A DNA stretch of 64,000 bases, from positions 100,523 through 164,522 of the forward strand of contig NZ_CBVI010000008.1 of NCBI RefSeq assembly GCF_000513195.1, in the 5' to 3' direction. How positions within the stretch are numbered: position 1 is the first letter of the stretch; every line of letters starts with the position of its first letter. The notes under the pieces were generated by a model. The model saw only the letters and a program-made list of their open reading frames with translations. It searched no databases and was not told the origin of the DNA. Positions 1-11,702 of the stretch are shown one piece after another. The translations under genes and the position numbers were made by a program. The stretch is from Bacteroides timonensis. GTDB lineage: Bacteria; Bacteroidota; Bacteroidia; Bacteroidales; Bacteroidaceae.

Positions 1-3000
1 ACCGAATTGAGGATCAGCATAGTTCTTTTCCAGAATATTCATAACTTCGTTCATGAACTGCTGGTCGGGTTGTCCCACTTCCAGCAGAATAGGATTCAAG
101 TCTTGTTCTACGAATTTCTTCTGACGCAAATCCCTGTTCTTCAAGATAGAGTCTATGTGGGCTAATAATACGGATTGTTCGAAAGGCTTGGTGATATATC
201 CGTCTACTCCGTTTTCATAGCTTTCTATCCGGGCTGTCTCACTTGAATTTGCCGTGAGAAGCAGGAAAGGAATGTGACTTAAAAGCTTGTCCTCGCGCAG
301 TTTTTTGCAGAAGTCGGAACCATCGCATACGGGCATCATCAGATCGGATACAATGAAATCGGGCACGATATTCTGGGCTGTCTTATAGCCTTGCTCACCG
401 TTGTTTGCTTCAGCGATATTGTATTTTTCTTTCAGCATATTCTTGATATAATGACGCATATCGGGATTGTCTTCTACCAATAACAAAGTCGGCTTGCTCC
501 TGTCTATAGGAATGAACGGCTCGATTTTGTCTTCAACGGGTACGGGCTCTTTATATTCCTCATGAATTTCATTCTCCGCTGCGTCCGCCAGCGTAATGGG
601 GAAATATAATCTGAAAGATACACCTACTTTTTCCGAACTCTTGACTTTAATTGTTCCGCCTAATAGGTTGATAAGCTCTTTTACGATGTGAAGTCCGATG
701 CCTGTACTGCTTTGGCCGTAGTTTGTATATTTGTTCTGTTCGGGTATCCGGTAGAAACGGTTGAATATTTTGTCTATTTCGTCAGGAGCTATTATGCTGC
801 CACTGTTGGTGACGGAGATAAACTGCATGAGTTTGTTCGACTTGTCGATGAATTGGTTGGCATGCAATGTGATTTTTCCTTTATCAGGAGTATGCTTGAT
901 GGCGTTGGATAATAGATTGAACAGTATCTTATGCAGGTTTTCCTTATCAGAATAGATATGGTCACTCTTCAGGCGGTATATCTTTTCAAAGCTGATGTTT
1001 CGTTCTTTCATCAGGTTGGAAAAGTCGGTTATTGTTGTGTTCAGGAACTTGCTGAAGTTGAATTGAGAGTAATTGAGCGTTAAGTTCTGGGTATCGATCT
1101 TGCGCAAGTCAATCAGTTGGTTGACCAGTGAAAGCAGGTATTGAGCATTCCGGTTGATAATCTGTAAGTCTTCTTTTTCTTTGGGATCGGTAGTTTGCCT
1201 GACAAGCTGGCTTGCCGGTCCTTGTATCAGGGTCAGGGGTGTCTTAAACTCGTGTGCGAGGTTGGTGAAATAGGATAGCTTCTCTTTGTTGATAGCCTCC
1301 ATCTGTTCGGACATGATCTCTATCTTTTCTTTCAGAAGTTTCTGGATATGCTGTTGCCTTGCATTATACCAATAGATGATATAAAGCAGAATGGACACTA
1401 TCAATATAGCGATAAGTGAGTAGAACCATCCTGTTTTATAGAATGGGGGATGTACAATAATGCTAAGGCAGGTGGCCTCGGTAGACCAGGTGTTGTCGTG
1501 GTTGGTACATCGTATTTCCAGCGTATATTTTCCCGGCGGCAGGTTGGTGTACTTGGCGTTTCTCTTTACCAATCCTGTGTTCCAGTGCTCCTCCAGTTCA
1601 TGAATGCGATGGAAGTAGAACACCTTTTCCTGTTCGATATAATCCAGGCAGCTGAATGTGATTTCAAAGGAATTCTGTGGTGGATATAAATGCAGTTCCT
1701 TGGTTGTTGAGATACTTACGGGCAGATTGTCGCTGTTCAGATAAGGTATCAGCTGGCTGCCGTTACAGACAACGCTGGTGAGGGTTATCGTCCGCTGCTT
1801 TTGCTTGGGCAGGTTTACCAGCGGGCTGAATGTTACGAAACCATCGATAGTTCCCAGTAACATATTGTGATTGATGGTTTTACAGCCGGATCTTTTATAG
1901 AATTGGGGTACCAGCAACCCGTCTCCTTCGTCGAACTTGAAGGCCCGTTTTGTATTGATATCGAAGAAGTAAATACCTTTTAGAGTACTGATCCATAAGT
2001 TCCCGTTCTCATCGTCCAGAATGTTCGAGATGCTGGTGTCCGAAAGACCGCAGCGCACGGCATAGTTCTTGAAGGTATATTTTTCGTTGTTACCGTTGTC
2101 TTCCAACAGGTAGATGCCATTTCCGAGGCTACCCAGATAAATCTCTCCCTTTTTAGTTTCGAATATACAAGTGATCTTTTCATTGATTTTGCTTTCGGGA
2201 TCATCCAGTTTGTGCTGATAGTATATACATTCGTAGGTATTCCTGGAATTTTCCAGGTCGATGACGTACACGCCGTTTCCGCCAATCCATAATCTTGACT
2301 GTGAGTCGATGAAGATTGTATTCATGTTATGAACGGGTTCTTTGGACTGTGTGTAGAACTTTAGCCGGTTGATGGCTCCCGTAGAGAAATCGAGTGTATT
2401 GATATGGCTGCCGCTGCATATCCACAGTGCATTCCGGGCAGAGTCCAGGGCTATGTCATGGATGTCATCGGAGGTTAGGGAGGAATTCAAACTGTTGTAA
2501 TGTTCGAATACGGGATGTGACAGATTGTTTTTATCCAGTTTATCCAGCCCTCCGCCTATTGTTGATATCCAGTAATTGCCGTGCAGGTCCTGAATGATAT
2601 CCGAGATGTTGTTGTGAGCCAGTGAGCGCGGATCTCCTGGGTGGTGTTTGAAGAGCGAAAAGGAGTCAGCACCTTTCCTCTTAATGGCAAGTCCGCCATC
2701 TACAATTCCTGCCAGGATGTTTCCCTCTTTGTCTTCGAGCACCGTGCTGATGATGTTGGGTACTCCTTTCTCATACCCTTGCAGTGAATAATTGAAAGTT
2801 ATACGTTGCGGAGCCATGATATTAATTCCGCCGAAGTCGGTCCCTACCCAGATATTATCATTCTTATCAACAAATATCCGGTTGACGATATTATCATTCA
2901 GGGACCGGGCTTGTATACCTCTGCTGAAAGTAACGAATTGGTCATTCCGCTGGTATATGTTCACTCCGTTTCTGGTTCCGATAATGATGTCGCCTGATGA

Positions 3001-3840
3001 GTTTTTATCAATATCTGTGATGAAGTTGGAGGAAATGCTGTGAGGATCATTGGGGTTATGCTGATAGAGTATGTAGAACTGATTCTGGGTGTTATAGCAG
3101 TATAAGCCGCTTTGGGTACCGATCCACAGATAGTCACCATAAGAAAACAGGCGGTTGAAGATTAACTGTGAAGTATCTAAGTTTGTAACTACGGGGATAT
3201 TGCTGTAATCCTGTTTGCCCGAAGGAGTGAAATGCAATAAACACTTGTCGCCTCCCGCCCAGATATCACTACCGTGTTTTACGATGGTTTTGATATCCAC
3301 ATCTTTCTTCAATATCTGGATATCTTTTATCTGCCTTTCTTCGTTCAGAATGATGTAGGCCAGTCCGTCACTTTTACCTACCCAGAGATTATTGAAATCG
3401 TCGACAAGCAGAGCCTGAACGGGAGAGTAAAGCACATTATTGTTCTTACCGGAGTATTCTTTATAGAAGTTGAGATTTTCGTGAAGGAGATCAATGCTCA
3501 TGATGCCGGCTTCGGAAGCTACCCACAAATAATTGTTGTCGTCTTCGTCAATGTCATTGATGTAATTACTTTCAATAAACTGATACGGTTGCCTGGGAGC
3601 TGTGGAGTAGTGTTTCAGTTCGTAACCATCGTAACGGTCGAGCCCGTTGGAGGTTCCGAACCACATAAATGAGTTATGATCTTTGTGTATGGTTCGTATG
3701 GAGTTGTCGCATAATCCGTTCCGGATAGTAAGATAAAGGTAATTGTATTGGTTTGGGTTATCCTGAGCGAGCGCTAAACCCTGCCCTTGCAGGAAGCAGA
3801 GCAGGGTTGTGATTAGCGCTATTGTCCTCGTATACTTCAT
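1..3840 (-). CDS. Hybrid two-component system regulator (HTCS), 3' end cut by the window
   Basis: One-protein sensor and regulator of the adjacent PUL, predicted to sense an oligosaccharide in the periplasm and activate transcription. Translation from ATG at 3840 gives a signal peptide, then an NGLCDNS-type start of a two-component-regulator beta-propeller (about residues 30-700), a Y_Y_Y-like domain, a membrane segment near residues 801-826, and a histidine kinase with phospho-acceptor His863 in LAHEFKTPLTL. An N box (NLLSNAIKHTP) and a G box (TGIGLHIV) follow. The receiver domain has Asp1166 in VSDLMMP. The frame stays open to base 1, ending in the linker that normally precedes an AraC-type helix-turn-helix, so that domain lies outside the window. 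It sits 19 bases after the GH43-CBM6 gene in the same direction. The family call is firm; the ligand is inferred only from neighbours. Confidence 0.95.
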   Translation of the reverse strand, partial: MKYTRTIALITTLLCFLQGQGLALAQDNPNQYNYLYLTIRNGLCDNSIRTIHKDHNSFMWFGTSNGLDRYDGYELKHYSTAPRQPYQFIESNYINDIDEDDNNYLWVASEAGIMSIDLLHENLNFYKEYSGKNNNVLYSPVQALLVDDFNNLWVGKSDGLAYIILNEERQIKDIQILKKDVDIKTIVKHGSDIWAGGDKCLLHFTPSGKQDYSNIPVVTNLDTSQLIFNRLFSYGDYLWIGTQSGLYCYNTQNQFYILYQHNPNDPHSISSNFITDIDKNSSGDIIIGTRNGVNIYQRNDQFVTFSRGIQARSLNDNIVNRIFVDKNDNIWVGTDFGGINIMAPQRITFNYSLQGYEKGVPNIISTVLEDKEGNILAGIVDGGLAIKRKGADSFSLFKHHPGDPRSLAHNNISDIIQDLHGNYWISTIGGGLDKLDKNNLSHPVFEHYNSLNSSLTSDDIHDIALDSARNALWICSGSHINTLDFSTGAINRLKFYTQSKEPVHNMNTIFIDSQSRLWIGGNGVYVIDLENSRNTYECIYYQHKLDDPESKINEKITCIFETKKGEIYLGSLGNGIYLLEDNGNNEKYTFKNYAVRCGLSDTSISNILDDENGNLWISTLKGIYFFDINTKRAFKFDEGDGLLVPQFYKRSGCKTINHNMLLGTIDGFVTFSPLVNLPKQKQRTITLTSVVCNGSQLIPYLNSDNLPVSISTTKELHLYPPQNSFEITFSCLDYIEQEKVFYFHRIHELEEHWNTGLVKRNAKYTNLPPGKYTLEIRCTNHDNTWSTEATCLSIIVHPPFYKTGWFYSLIAILIVSILLYIIYWYNARQQHIQKLLKEKIEIMSEQMEAINKEKLSYFTNLAHEFKTPLTLIQGPASQLVRQTTDPKEKEDLQIINRNAQYLLSLVNQLIDLRKIDTQNLTLNYSQFNFSKFLNTTITDFSNLMKERNISFEKIYRLKSDHIYSDKENLHKILFNLLSNAIKHTPDKGKITLHANQFIDKSNKLMQFISVTNSGSIIAPDEIDKIFNRFYRIPEQNKYTNYGQSSTGIGLHIVKELINLLGGTIKVKSSEKVGVSFRLYFPITLADAAENEIHEEYKEPVPVEDKIEPFIPIDRSKPTLLLVEDNPDMRHYIKNMLKEKYNIAEANNGEQGYKTAQNIVPDFIVSDLMMPVCDGSDFCKKLREDKLLSHIPFLLLTANSSETARIESYENGVDGYITKPFEQSVLLAHIDSILKNRDLRQKKFVEQDLNPILLEVGQPDQQFMNEVMNILEKNYADPQFG

Positions 3841-3859
3841 ATCCGGCATGGAGATTTAG

Positions 3860-5191
3860 TTATTGAAAACTGATCCAGTCGATTTCAACTTTACCGTTTC
3901 CTTTCAGGGACACGTATAAATCGTGGATACCGGTCTGAGCGGAACGAACCGAGGATTCAATATTCGTCCATTTATCGGTTTTGGGAGCTTTTATTTCCGA
4001 GATAACCGGACCGTTTGTTCCGTTTATACGTATTTGCAGTGTTCCTCCGTTGTCCGAGGTTACTCTTGCTTTCACTTTCCGGGGGGTACTATCTCCGAAG
4101 TTCACCCGGTTGTACTGCACCCATGCACCGTTTTTGCTCAATAAAGTTTTCCAGCCTTCGAATTTGTTTGCCTGGTTCAGGTAATCGATGGCTGCTCCCT
4201 GATTGCTTAACCGGCTGTAGCGATCCAGTTGAATTTCTTTCCGGGCGTCTGTTATGCCCACTCCGCGCAGGGTAGGGGTTACTTTTTGGATAGTGCCGTC
4301 CGCGTTGAAGAATAAGGAGTCGACCCGTGCCGATCTGTTTTTATCGAATTCGGGGGAGTAATCGTTGTGGTGATAGAACAGATACCACTGGTCTTTGTAT
4401 TCCACCAATGAGTGGTGATTGGTCCAGCAACCGGTTGGTGATTCGTCCATAATGATACCCTTGAACTCAAAGGGTCCCATGGGGGTGTCTCCCATCGCAT
4501 AAGCCAGAACTTCCGTTTTCTCCTTTACCCAGGGGAATGTGAAGTAATATTTTCCGTTGCGTTCAAAGGCGAAAGGTCCTTCTTTGAAGCCTTCGGGTAA
4601 TCCTTGAATTTGCATGGGCTCTGAGGCGAGTTCAAGCATATTGTCTTTCAGTTTTGCTACTGACATTCCGCGGCCTGACCAGTATATGTAGGCTTGCCCG
4701 TCTTTATCAATGAGCACGCAAGGGTCGATGCCGTTGACTCCTTCAATGGGAGTGGCCTGCGGGGTGAAAGGGCCGTAAGGCTTGTCGGCTATGGCAACTC
4801 CGATGCTGAAACCGCGTTTGCCTTCACCTTTAGGGGTGGATGGGAAGTAGAAATAATATTTCCCATTTTTGTATACACATTCGGGGGCCCACATGGAATA
4901 GGAGTCAGGAGCTACCCAAGGTACATTTTCCTGGCTTAGGATTACTCCGTGGTCTGTCCAGTCTACCAGATTGTCTGACGAGAAAACATGGTAATCTGCC
5001 ATACAGAACCATTCTTTCAAACGCTCGATGGGGCTTGGAATGTCATGTGAAGGATAGACATACATCTTGCCTTCAAAAACTTTGGCGGTGGGATCGGCAG
5101 TGAACTGATCCGTAATAATGGGGTTCTGAGCTTTTAATGTACCTATTATTACCAGAAATGCGGATAATAAAAATAGTCTTTTGTTTTTCAT
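3860..5191 (-). CDS. Secreted GH43 glycosidase with C-terminal CBM6-like domain
   Basis: A 443-residue five-bladed propeller glycosidase, likely an arabinofuranosidase or xylosidase. A signal peptide ends near residue 21 (LKAQ), with no lipobox cysteine. The GH43 triad is visible: base Asp33 (TADPTAKV), pKa-modulating Asp156 (GIDPCVL) and acid Glu204 (FKEGPFAF), plus the WAPE motif at 101-104. Residues from about 318 on resemble a CBM6 beta-sandwich, ending in the typical EIDWISF strand. It lies between the GH3 gene and the HTCS gene; the GH3 spacer holds a large palindrome. A TATCTTTG box on the minus strand (5242-5249) could give it its own promoter. Family is clear; the exact specificity and subfamily are not. 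Confidence 0.93.
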   Translation of the reverse strand: MKNKRLFLLSAFLVIIGTLKAQNPIITDQFTADPTAKVFEGKMYVYPSHDIPSPIERLKEWFCMADYHVFSSDNLVDWTDHGVILSQENVPWVAPDSYSMWAPECVYKNGKYYFYFPSTPKGEGKRGFSIGVAIADKPYGPFTPQATPIEGVNGIDPCVLIDKDGQAYIYWSGRGMSVAKLKDNMLELASEPMQIQGLPEGFKEGPFAFERNGKYYFTFPWVKEKTEVLAYAMGDTPMGPFEFKGIIMDESPTGCWTNHHSLVEYKDQWYLFYHHNDYSPEFDKNRSARVDSLFFNADGTIQKVTPTLRGVGITDARKEIQLDRYSRLSNQGAAIDYLNQANKFEGWKTLLSKNGAWVQYNRVNFGDSTPRKVKARVTSDNGGTLQIRINGTNGPVISEIKAPKTDKWTNIESSVRSAQTGIHDLYVSLKGNGKVEIDWISFQ

Positions 5192-5241
5192 AAGTTAATT
5201 GCTTTTTAGTGCGTACGGACTTTTATTTCTTTATCCGGACA

Positions 5242-5249
5242 CAAAGATA
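5242..5249 (-). promoter_or_regulatory. Bacteroides -7 promoter box (TATCTTTG) before the GH43-CBM6 gene
   Basis: The minus strand reads TATCTTTG, matching the Bacteroides -7 consensus TAnnTTTG, about 50 bases before the ATG at 5191. I see no clear TTTG -33 element at the right distance, so this is a candidate only. Confidence 0.4.
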
Positions 5250-5299
5250 AAATAAAAATCCGTTGGCGGAATTAATATCTTTCTTTTCGGTTATGAATC

Positions 5300-5384
5300 A
5301 GTTACGAGCTACAGGCTACAAGCTACAAGTGCCTTTTGGAACAGAGCGCAGCTACTTGTAGCTTGTAGCCTGTAGCTCGTAACT
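5300..5384. repeat. Intergenic palindrome with 30-bp arms
   Basis: Left arm 5300-5329 and right arm 5355-5384 are perfect reverse complements, built from repeated GCTACA(A/G) words, with a 25-base centre. It begins directly after the GH3 stop codon (5385-5387 on the minus strand). A related copy lies at 25,771-25,893. It could fold into a strong hairpin between GH3 and GH43-CBM6 and attenuate transcription or protect the upstream mRNA, but it has no clear U tract. Confidence 0.85.
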
Positions 5385-7985
5385 TTATTCCTTTCCATCC
5401 CGTAAAGTGACTTTGACGGATTGCAGGTCCTGGGTTGCGGAACTTGTTCCATAGAATAACTCGTACTCACCCGGTGCCACACGCATGGTATTTGTAGAAG
5501 GATCAAAACATTCGAATGATTCGGATGGCAACTCTATCTTGACATCTTGTTTGGCTCCTGCTGCGAGTTCTACACGTGCATAGGCTTTCAGGGACTTTAA
5601 TGGTCCGTCAACATCATCTGTTTTGCGTATGTAAACCTGTACGACTTCAGTTCCGGACCGTTTGCCTGTGTTGGAGACTGGTACAGTCAAGGTCAGCGAC
5701 TCATCTGTACGGAGTTGGGTTTTGTTGCAACTGGCTGTACCTACGGCGAAATCCGTGTAACTTAATCCGAATCCAAATGGGAACAGAGGGTTGGACATAT
5801 ACCGGTATGTACGTCCTTTCATGGAGTAATCCTCATAGTCGGGAAGTTGTTTCGTACTTTTGTAGAAAGTGACGGGCAGCTTGCCGGAGGGGTTATAATC
5901 ACCGAACAGCACGTCGGCTACAGCATATCCACCCAGTTCTCCTCCATACCATGCCTGGAGAATAGCGTCGCAACTTTCCGTTTCGGGTAGTAATGCCATA
6001 GACGATCCGGAACAATTGACAAATACTACTTGTTTTCCGGCATCTTTCAGAGCTTTCAGGAAGTTCCGCTGTACAGCGGGTAATTCTATATCCGTACGGT
6101 CACCCCCTTTGAAACCGGGAATATTCACAGGCATCTCTTCCCCTTCCAGTTGTGGCGAAATGCCGCCTACAAAGACCACTACATCTACGCCTTTAAGTTT
6201 TGAAATGCTTTCACTGTAATTGATCGGGAATTCTTTGCCGAGGTTGAACTTCAGGTTTGCAGCCCAGTTTTCTACTTGTGCATAGAGTATTTCTATCTTA
6301 TACTCTTTCCCTTTCTCCACTTGTAGCATGGTGCGGGTATCGGTGGTTCTCCAGGTACGCTTTTTAGTCATTGACTTGCCGTTTACCAATAATTCAAAGT
6401 AACTGCAACCTTCGAGATTGAGGAGAATTTCGCCTGATTCCTTCGGGGTTAATACGGTTTCGTATTTGGCTGAGAACTTTTCAAGATTCACTCCGGGGCC
6501 GAAAGTATGTAATCCGTATGTAGTCACGTTGATAGGCTGGGTGGTACGGAGCGAAGAGACAGGCTCTCCCTGACGTTCCGGATTGTTCCAGAATGTAGCT
6601 TTTATGCCGGGTTTCCCATCTATGCTGCATTGGTCAAGATAGGATTCCAATGTTTGGTCATTCACCAGATCACAGCCTTTCATATAGACGATCTGATTCT
6701 TTTTCAGTTTACTTTTGAAGCCGTCCAGGATGGTAATGGTCTGATTCGGAGTTCCGTTGTAGTTGCCCCACAGCATAGGTTTGTCATCGGCATTAGGACC
6801 GATAACCGCAATCTTGCGGATGGATTTACTTAAAGGCAATACATTGTTCTTGTTCTGTAAGAGTGTCATTGTCTGGCGTGACATATTCAGTGACAAATCT
6901 TTGTGAGCCTTACAGTTGACTACCGACATCGGTATTTTTGTCCAGTTCACTAATGACGGGTCATCCATTTCTCCGAGTTCAAAGCGTCCTTCCATCAGGC
7001 GGAGCACATGTTTGTCCACTTCTTCTTCCGTTATCAATCCTCTGGATACGGCTTCCGGCAGTTTCTGATAGGCATATCCGTATCCACATTCCACATCTGT
7101 ACCTGCCATGGTTCCTTTAACGGCTGCATGCACGGCATCGGAGGAACTTTTGTGGGAAGTCCAGAAGTCGGCGATGGCTCCACAATCGGAGACTACGAGA
7201 TATTTGAATCCCCATTCATCACGGAGTATCTGTTGAAGCAGACGGGTGTTTCCACAACAAGGATCATCGTCCAGACGCTGGTAGGCACACATCACTTCGC
7301 GTACATCGGCTTTCTGTACCAATGCCTTGAACGCAGGCAGGTAGGTTTCCCACAGGTCGCGGGGACTGACGTTGTTCAGATTGGCTGTATGACGGCTCCA
7401 TTCCGGACCACTGTGTACGGCGTAATGTTTGGCGCATGCAAGCAGTTTGCGGTACTTTTCATTTTCAGGTCCCTGCAATCCTTTTACCACTGCAATACCC
7501 ATTTGTGAAGTCAGGTAAGGATCTTCCCCGTAAGTTTCCTGACCACGTCCCCAACGGGGATCACGGAAGATGTTTACGTTGGGAGTCCAGACGGAGAGAC
7601 TGTGGAAACGGACGTCTTCCAGTCCGTTGCGTACGCGCTCGTTGTGCTTGGCACGCATTTCATCGGAGACTGCATTGAAGATGTCGAATACCAGTTTGTC
7701 ATTGAACGAGGCGGCCATTCCTACCGGTTCGGGGAAGACGGTTACATTTCCCTGATTGGCTACCCCGTGGAGGGCTTCACTCCACCAATTGAATTTCTTT
7801 ATTCCCAGGCGTGGAATGGCTTCCGAATCATCACACATCAAGAGCGCTTTCTCTTCTAATGTCAAGCGTTTCACTAAATCCTTCGCTCTTTCTGCCGGAC
7901 TTAGTTCGGGATTCTGATACGGCAATGTTTGTCCCCACCCCGATAGGGAGAATAACAAGCCACAGGTTACTAATACCTTTTTCAT
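5385..7985 (-). CDS. GH3 beta-glycosidase with inserted PA14 domain (beta-xylosidase/beta-glucosidase type)
   Basis: An 866-residue exo-acting beta-glycosidase, periplasmic by its signal peptide (ending near residue 19, WGQ). The N-terminal GH3 barrel carries nucleophile Asp267 in the motif VVSDCGAI, preceded by the conserved KHYAVHSGPE stretch. The C-terminal GH3 domain follows (IAVIGPNAD). A PA14-like beta-sandwich is inserted near residues 455-590 (KATFWNN to LKFNLGKE), then the GH3 C domain resumes and a fibronectin-III-like domain ends the protein. Motifs such as GNVTVFPEPVGMAASF fit the Bacteroides xylan-1,4-beta-xylosidase group, but beta-glucosidase activity cannot be excluded. Lies in the PUL between two GH43 genes. 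Confidence 0.93.
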   Translation of the reverse strand: MKKVLVTCGLLFSLSGWGQTLPYQNPELSPAERAKDLVKRLTLEEKALLMCDDSEAIPRLGIKKFNWWSEALHGVANQGNVTVFPEPVGMAASFNDKLVFDIFNAVSDEMRAKHNERVRNGLEDVRFHSLSVWTPNVNIFRDPRWGRGQETYGEDPYLTSQMGIAVVKGLQGPENEKYRKLLACAKHYAVHSGPEWSRHTANLNNVSPRDLWETYLPAFKALVQKADVREVMCAYQRLDDDPCCGNTRLLQQILRDEWGFKYLVVSDCGAIADFWTSHKSSSDAVHAAVKGTMAGTDVECGYGYAYQKLPEAVSRGLITEEEVDKHVLRLMEGRFELGEMDDPSLVNWTKIPMSVVNCKAHKDLSLNMSRQTMTLLQNKNNVLPLSKSIRKIAVIGPNADDKPMLWGNYNGTPNQTITILDGFKSKLKKNQIVYMKGCDLVNDQTLESYLDQCSIDGKPGIKATFWNNPERQGEPVSSLRTTQPINVTTYGLHTFGPGVNLEKFSAKYETVLTPKESGEILLNLEGCSYFELLVNGKSMTKKRTWRTTDTRTMLQVEKGKEYKIEILYAQVENWAANLKFNLGKEFPINYSESISKLKGVDVVVFVGGISPQLEGEEMPVNIPGFKGGDRTDIELPAVQRNFLKALKDAGKQVVFVNCSGSSMALLPETESCDAILQAWYGGELGGYAVADVLFGDYNPSGKLPVTFYKSTKQLPDYEDYSMKGRTYRYMSNPLFPFGFGLSYTDFAVGTASCNKTQLRTDESLTLTVPVSNTGKRSGTEVVQVYIRKTDDVDGPLKSLKAYARVELAAGAKQDVKIELPSESFECFDPSTNTMRVAPGEYELFYGTSSATQDLQSVKVTLRDGKE

Positions 7986-8033
7986 AATAATGTTGTTTTC
8001 ATGGTATAAAATTATGTTTTTATTTCTTGATTG

Positions 8034-9092
8034 CTAAGGATGATATTTCTCCAGTATTCTAATTTCGTCTCCTGAAATATCGACCTCGAACAGAGTTGGT
8101 TTTCGTGGCCCCGGATTCTCGGAGTCGAGGCTTTGGTGATGCAGGCACATCAGCAACTTTCCGTCGAATGTACGGAACAACATACCGTGCCCTGAATTAT
8201 TAGGTATCAGAGGAGTATTGCACTGAACCCAGGGACCGGCAAGTTTATCCGACCTGGAGTAAGCTACTCCCTGCGCACAACGGTTGTTGCTCCAACTGGA
8301 CCATAACATTCCTAAACGCCCTGTATCCGTCCGGAACAGGAACGGACCATCTGCCACATAGCCTCCCAGCGCCATACCGAAAGTGAGCTCACCTATCGAT
8401 TTCATTTCTCTTGGCCATGGGGCATCGGATGCTCTGAAAAGGGTGGTAGAGGTTCCCATTGATTCTGACAGGTCCGGAGCAAGTTGGATGTAGTTGATCA
8501 TTCCGTTTACGGTTTGCATCCATTCGTGACAAAAGACCATATAGGGCACTCCGTCTTCTTCCCAGAAACTACCGTCGAGTGTAGACCAGTCTTCCGGCAG
8601 GTAGTTCTTGTCGCTGATGGGGTGGTAGGGGCCTGTTGCTTCGTCGGATGTAAGGATATGGGTGGCACGACGTTGTACATTGTATCTGTTAGGTACAGTG
8701 TCTACTATGATCTTGGGATTGGTGAAGGTGACAAAACAATAGTATTTGCCTTTATATTTATGGAGCTCCGGGGCCCATATTCTTGGAGCGGTCCCAATCC
8801 AGGAGGTTGTATCCACAGTAATGTATTGGTAGGGACCTGTCCACATCTTTAGATTCGTGCTTTTCCATAAACTGCCGCCACTTCCAACCAGATAATACAT
8901 CTGTGTTTCTTCATCGGCCAGGATAAAGGGATCGCTTAGCTGCAAAGAGTCAAAGCAAGTGGTGTCTATTTTATCTCCTTCCTTGCCGCCGATAAATGTA
9001 TATTGCTTTGCCGGTTCCGGGCTCTTAGTCTGGTTACAGGCAACCAGACTAAGAACGAACAGAGTTATTGTGAAATGAAACAGTATCTTCAT
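8034..9092 (-). CDS. GH43-family lipoprotein
   Basis: A 352-residue secreted glycosidase-like protein. An SPII signal ends in LSLVAC (Cys19), so it is lipid-anchored. GH43 landmarks are Asp54 in LSDPFIL (base), WAPEL at 106-110, and Asp183 in TLDGSFW (pKa modulator). At the usual acid position I read VADGPFL, that is Asp where most GH43 enzymes have Glu (EGP/EAP). I think some GH43 groups carry such a DGP form, but this should be checked before assuming activity. C-terminal LWSSW and SGHGMLF segments complete the propeller. It follows the CE1 lipoprotein gene and precedes GH3. Probable role: trimming of arabinoxylan side chains at the membrane. Confidence 0.87.
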   Translation of the reverse strand: MKILFHFTITLFVLSLVACNQTKSPEPAKQYTFIGGKEGDKIDTTCFDSLQLSDPFILADEETQMYYLVGSGGSLWKSTNLKMWTGPYQYITVDTTSWIGTAPRIWAPELHKYKGKYYCFVTFTNPKIIVDTVPNRYNVQRRATHILTSDEATGPYHPISDKNYLPEDWSTLDGSFWEEDGVPYMVFCHEWMQTVNGMINYIQLAPDLSESMGTSTTLFRASDAPWPREMKSIGELTFGMALGGYVADGPFLFRTDTGRLGMLWSSWSNNRCAQGVAYSRSDKLAGPWVQCNTPLIPNNSGHGMLFRTFDGKLLMCLHHQSLDSENPGPRKPTLFEVDISGDEIRILEKYHP

Positions 9093-9135
9093 AGTTGCAA
9101 GTATTATTAGAACTACATCTGTATTATCTGAAGCA

Positions 9136-11691
<2,556 letters not shown>

Positions 11692-11702
11692 GACGGGAAA
11701 CC

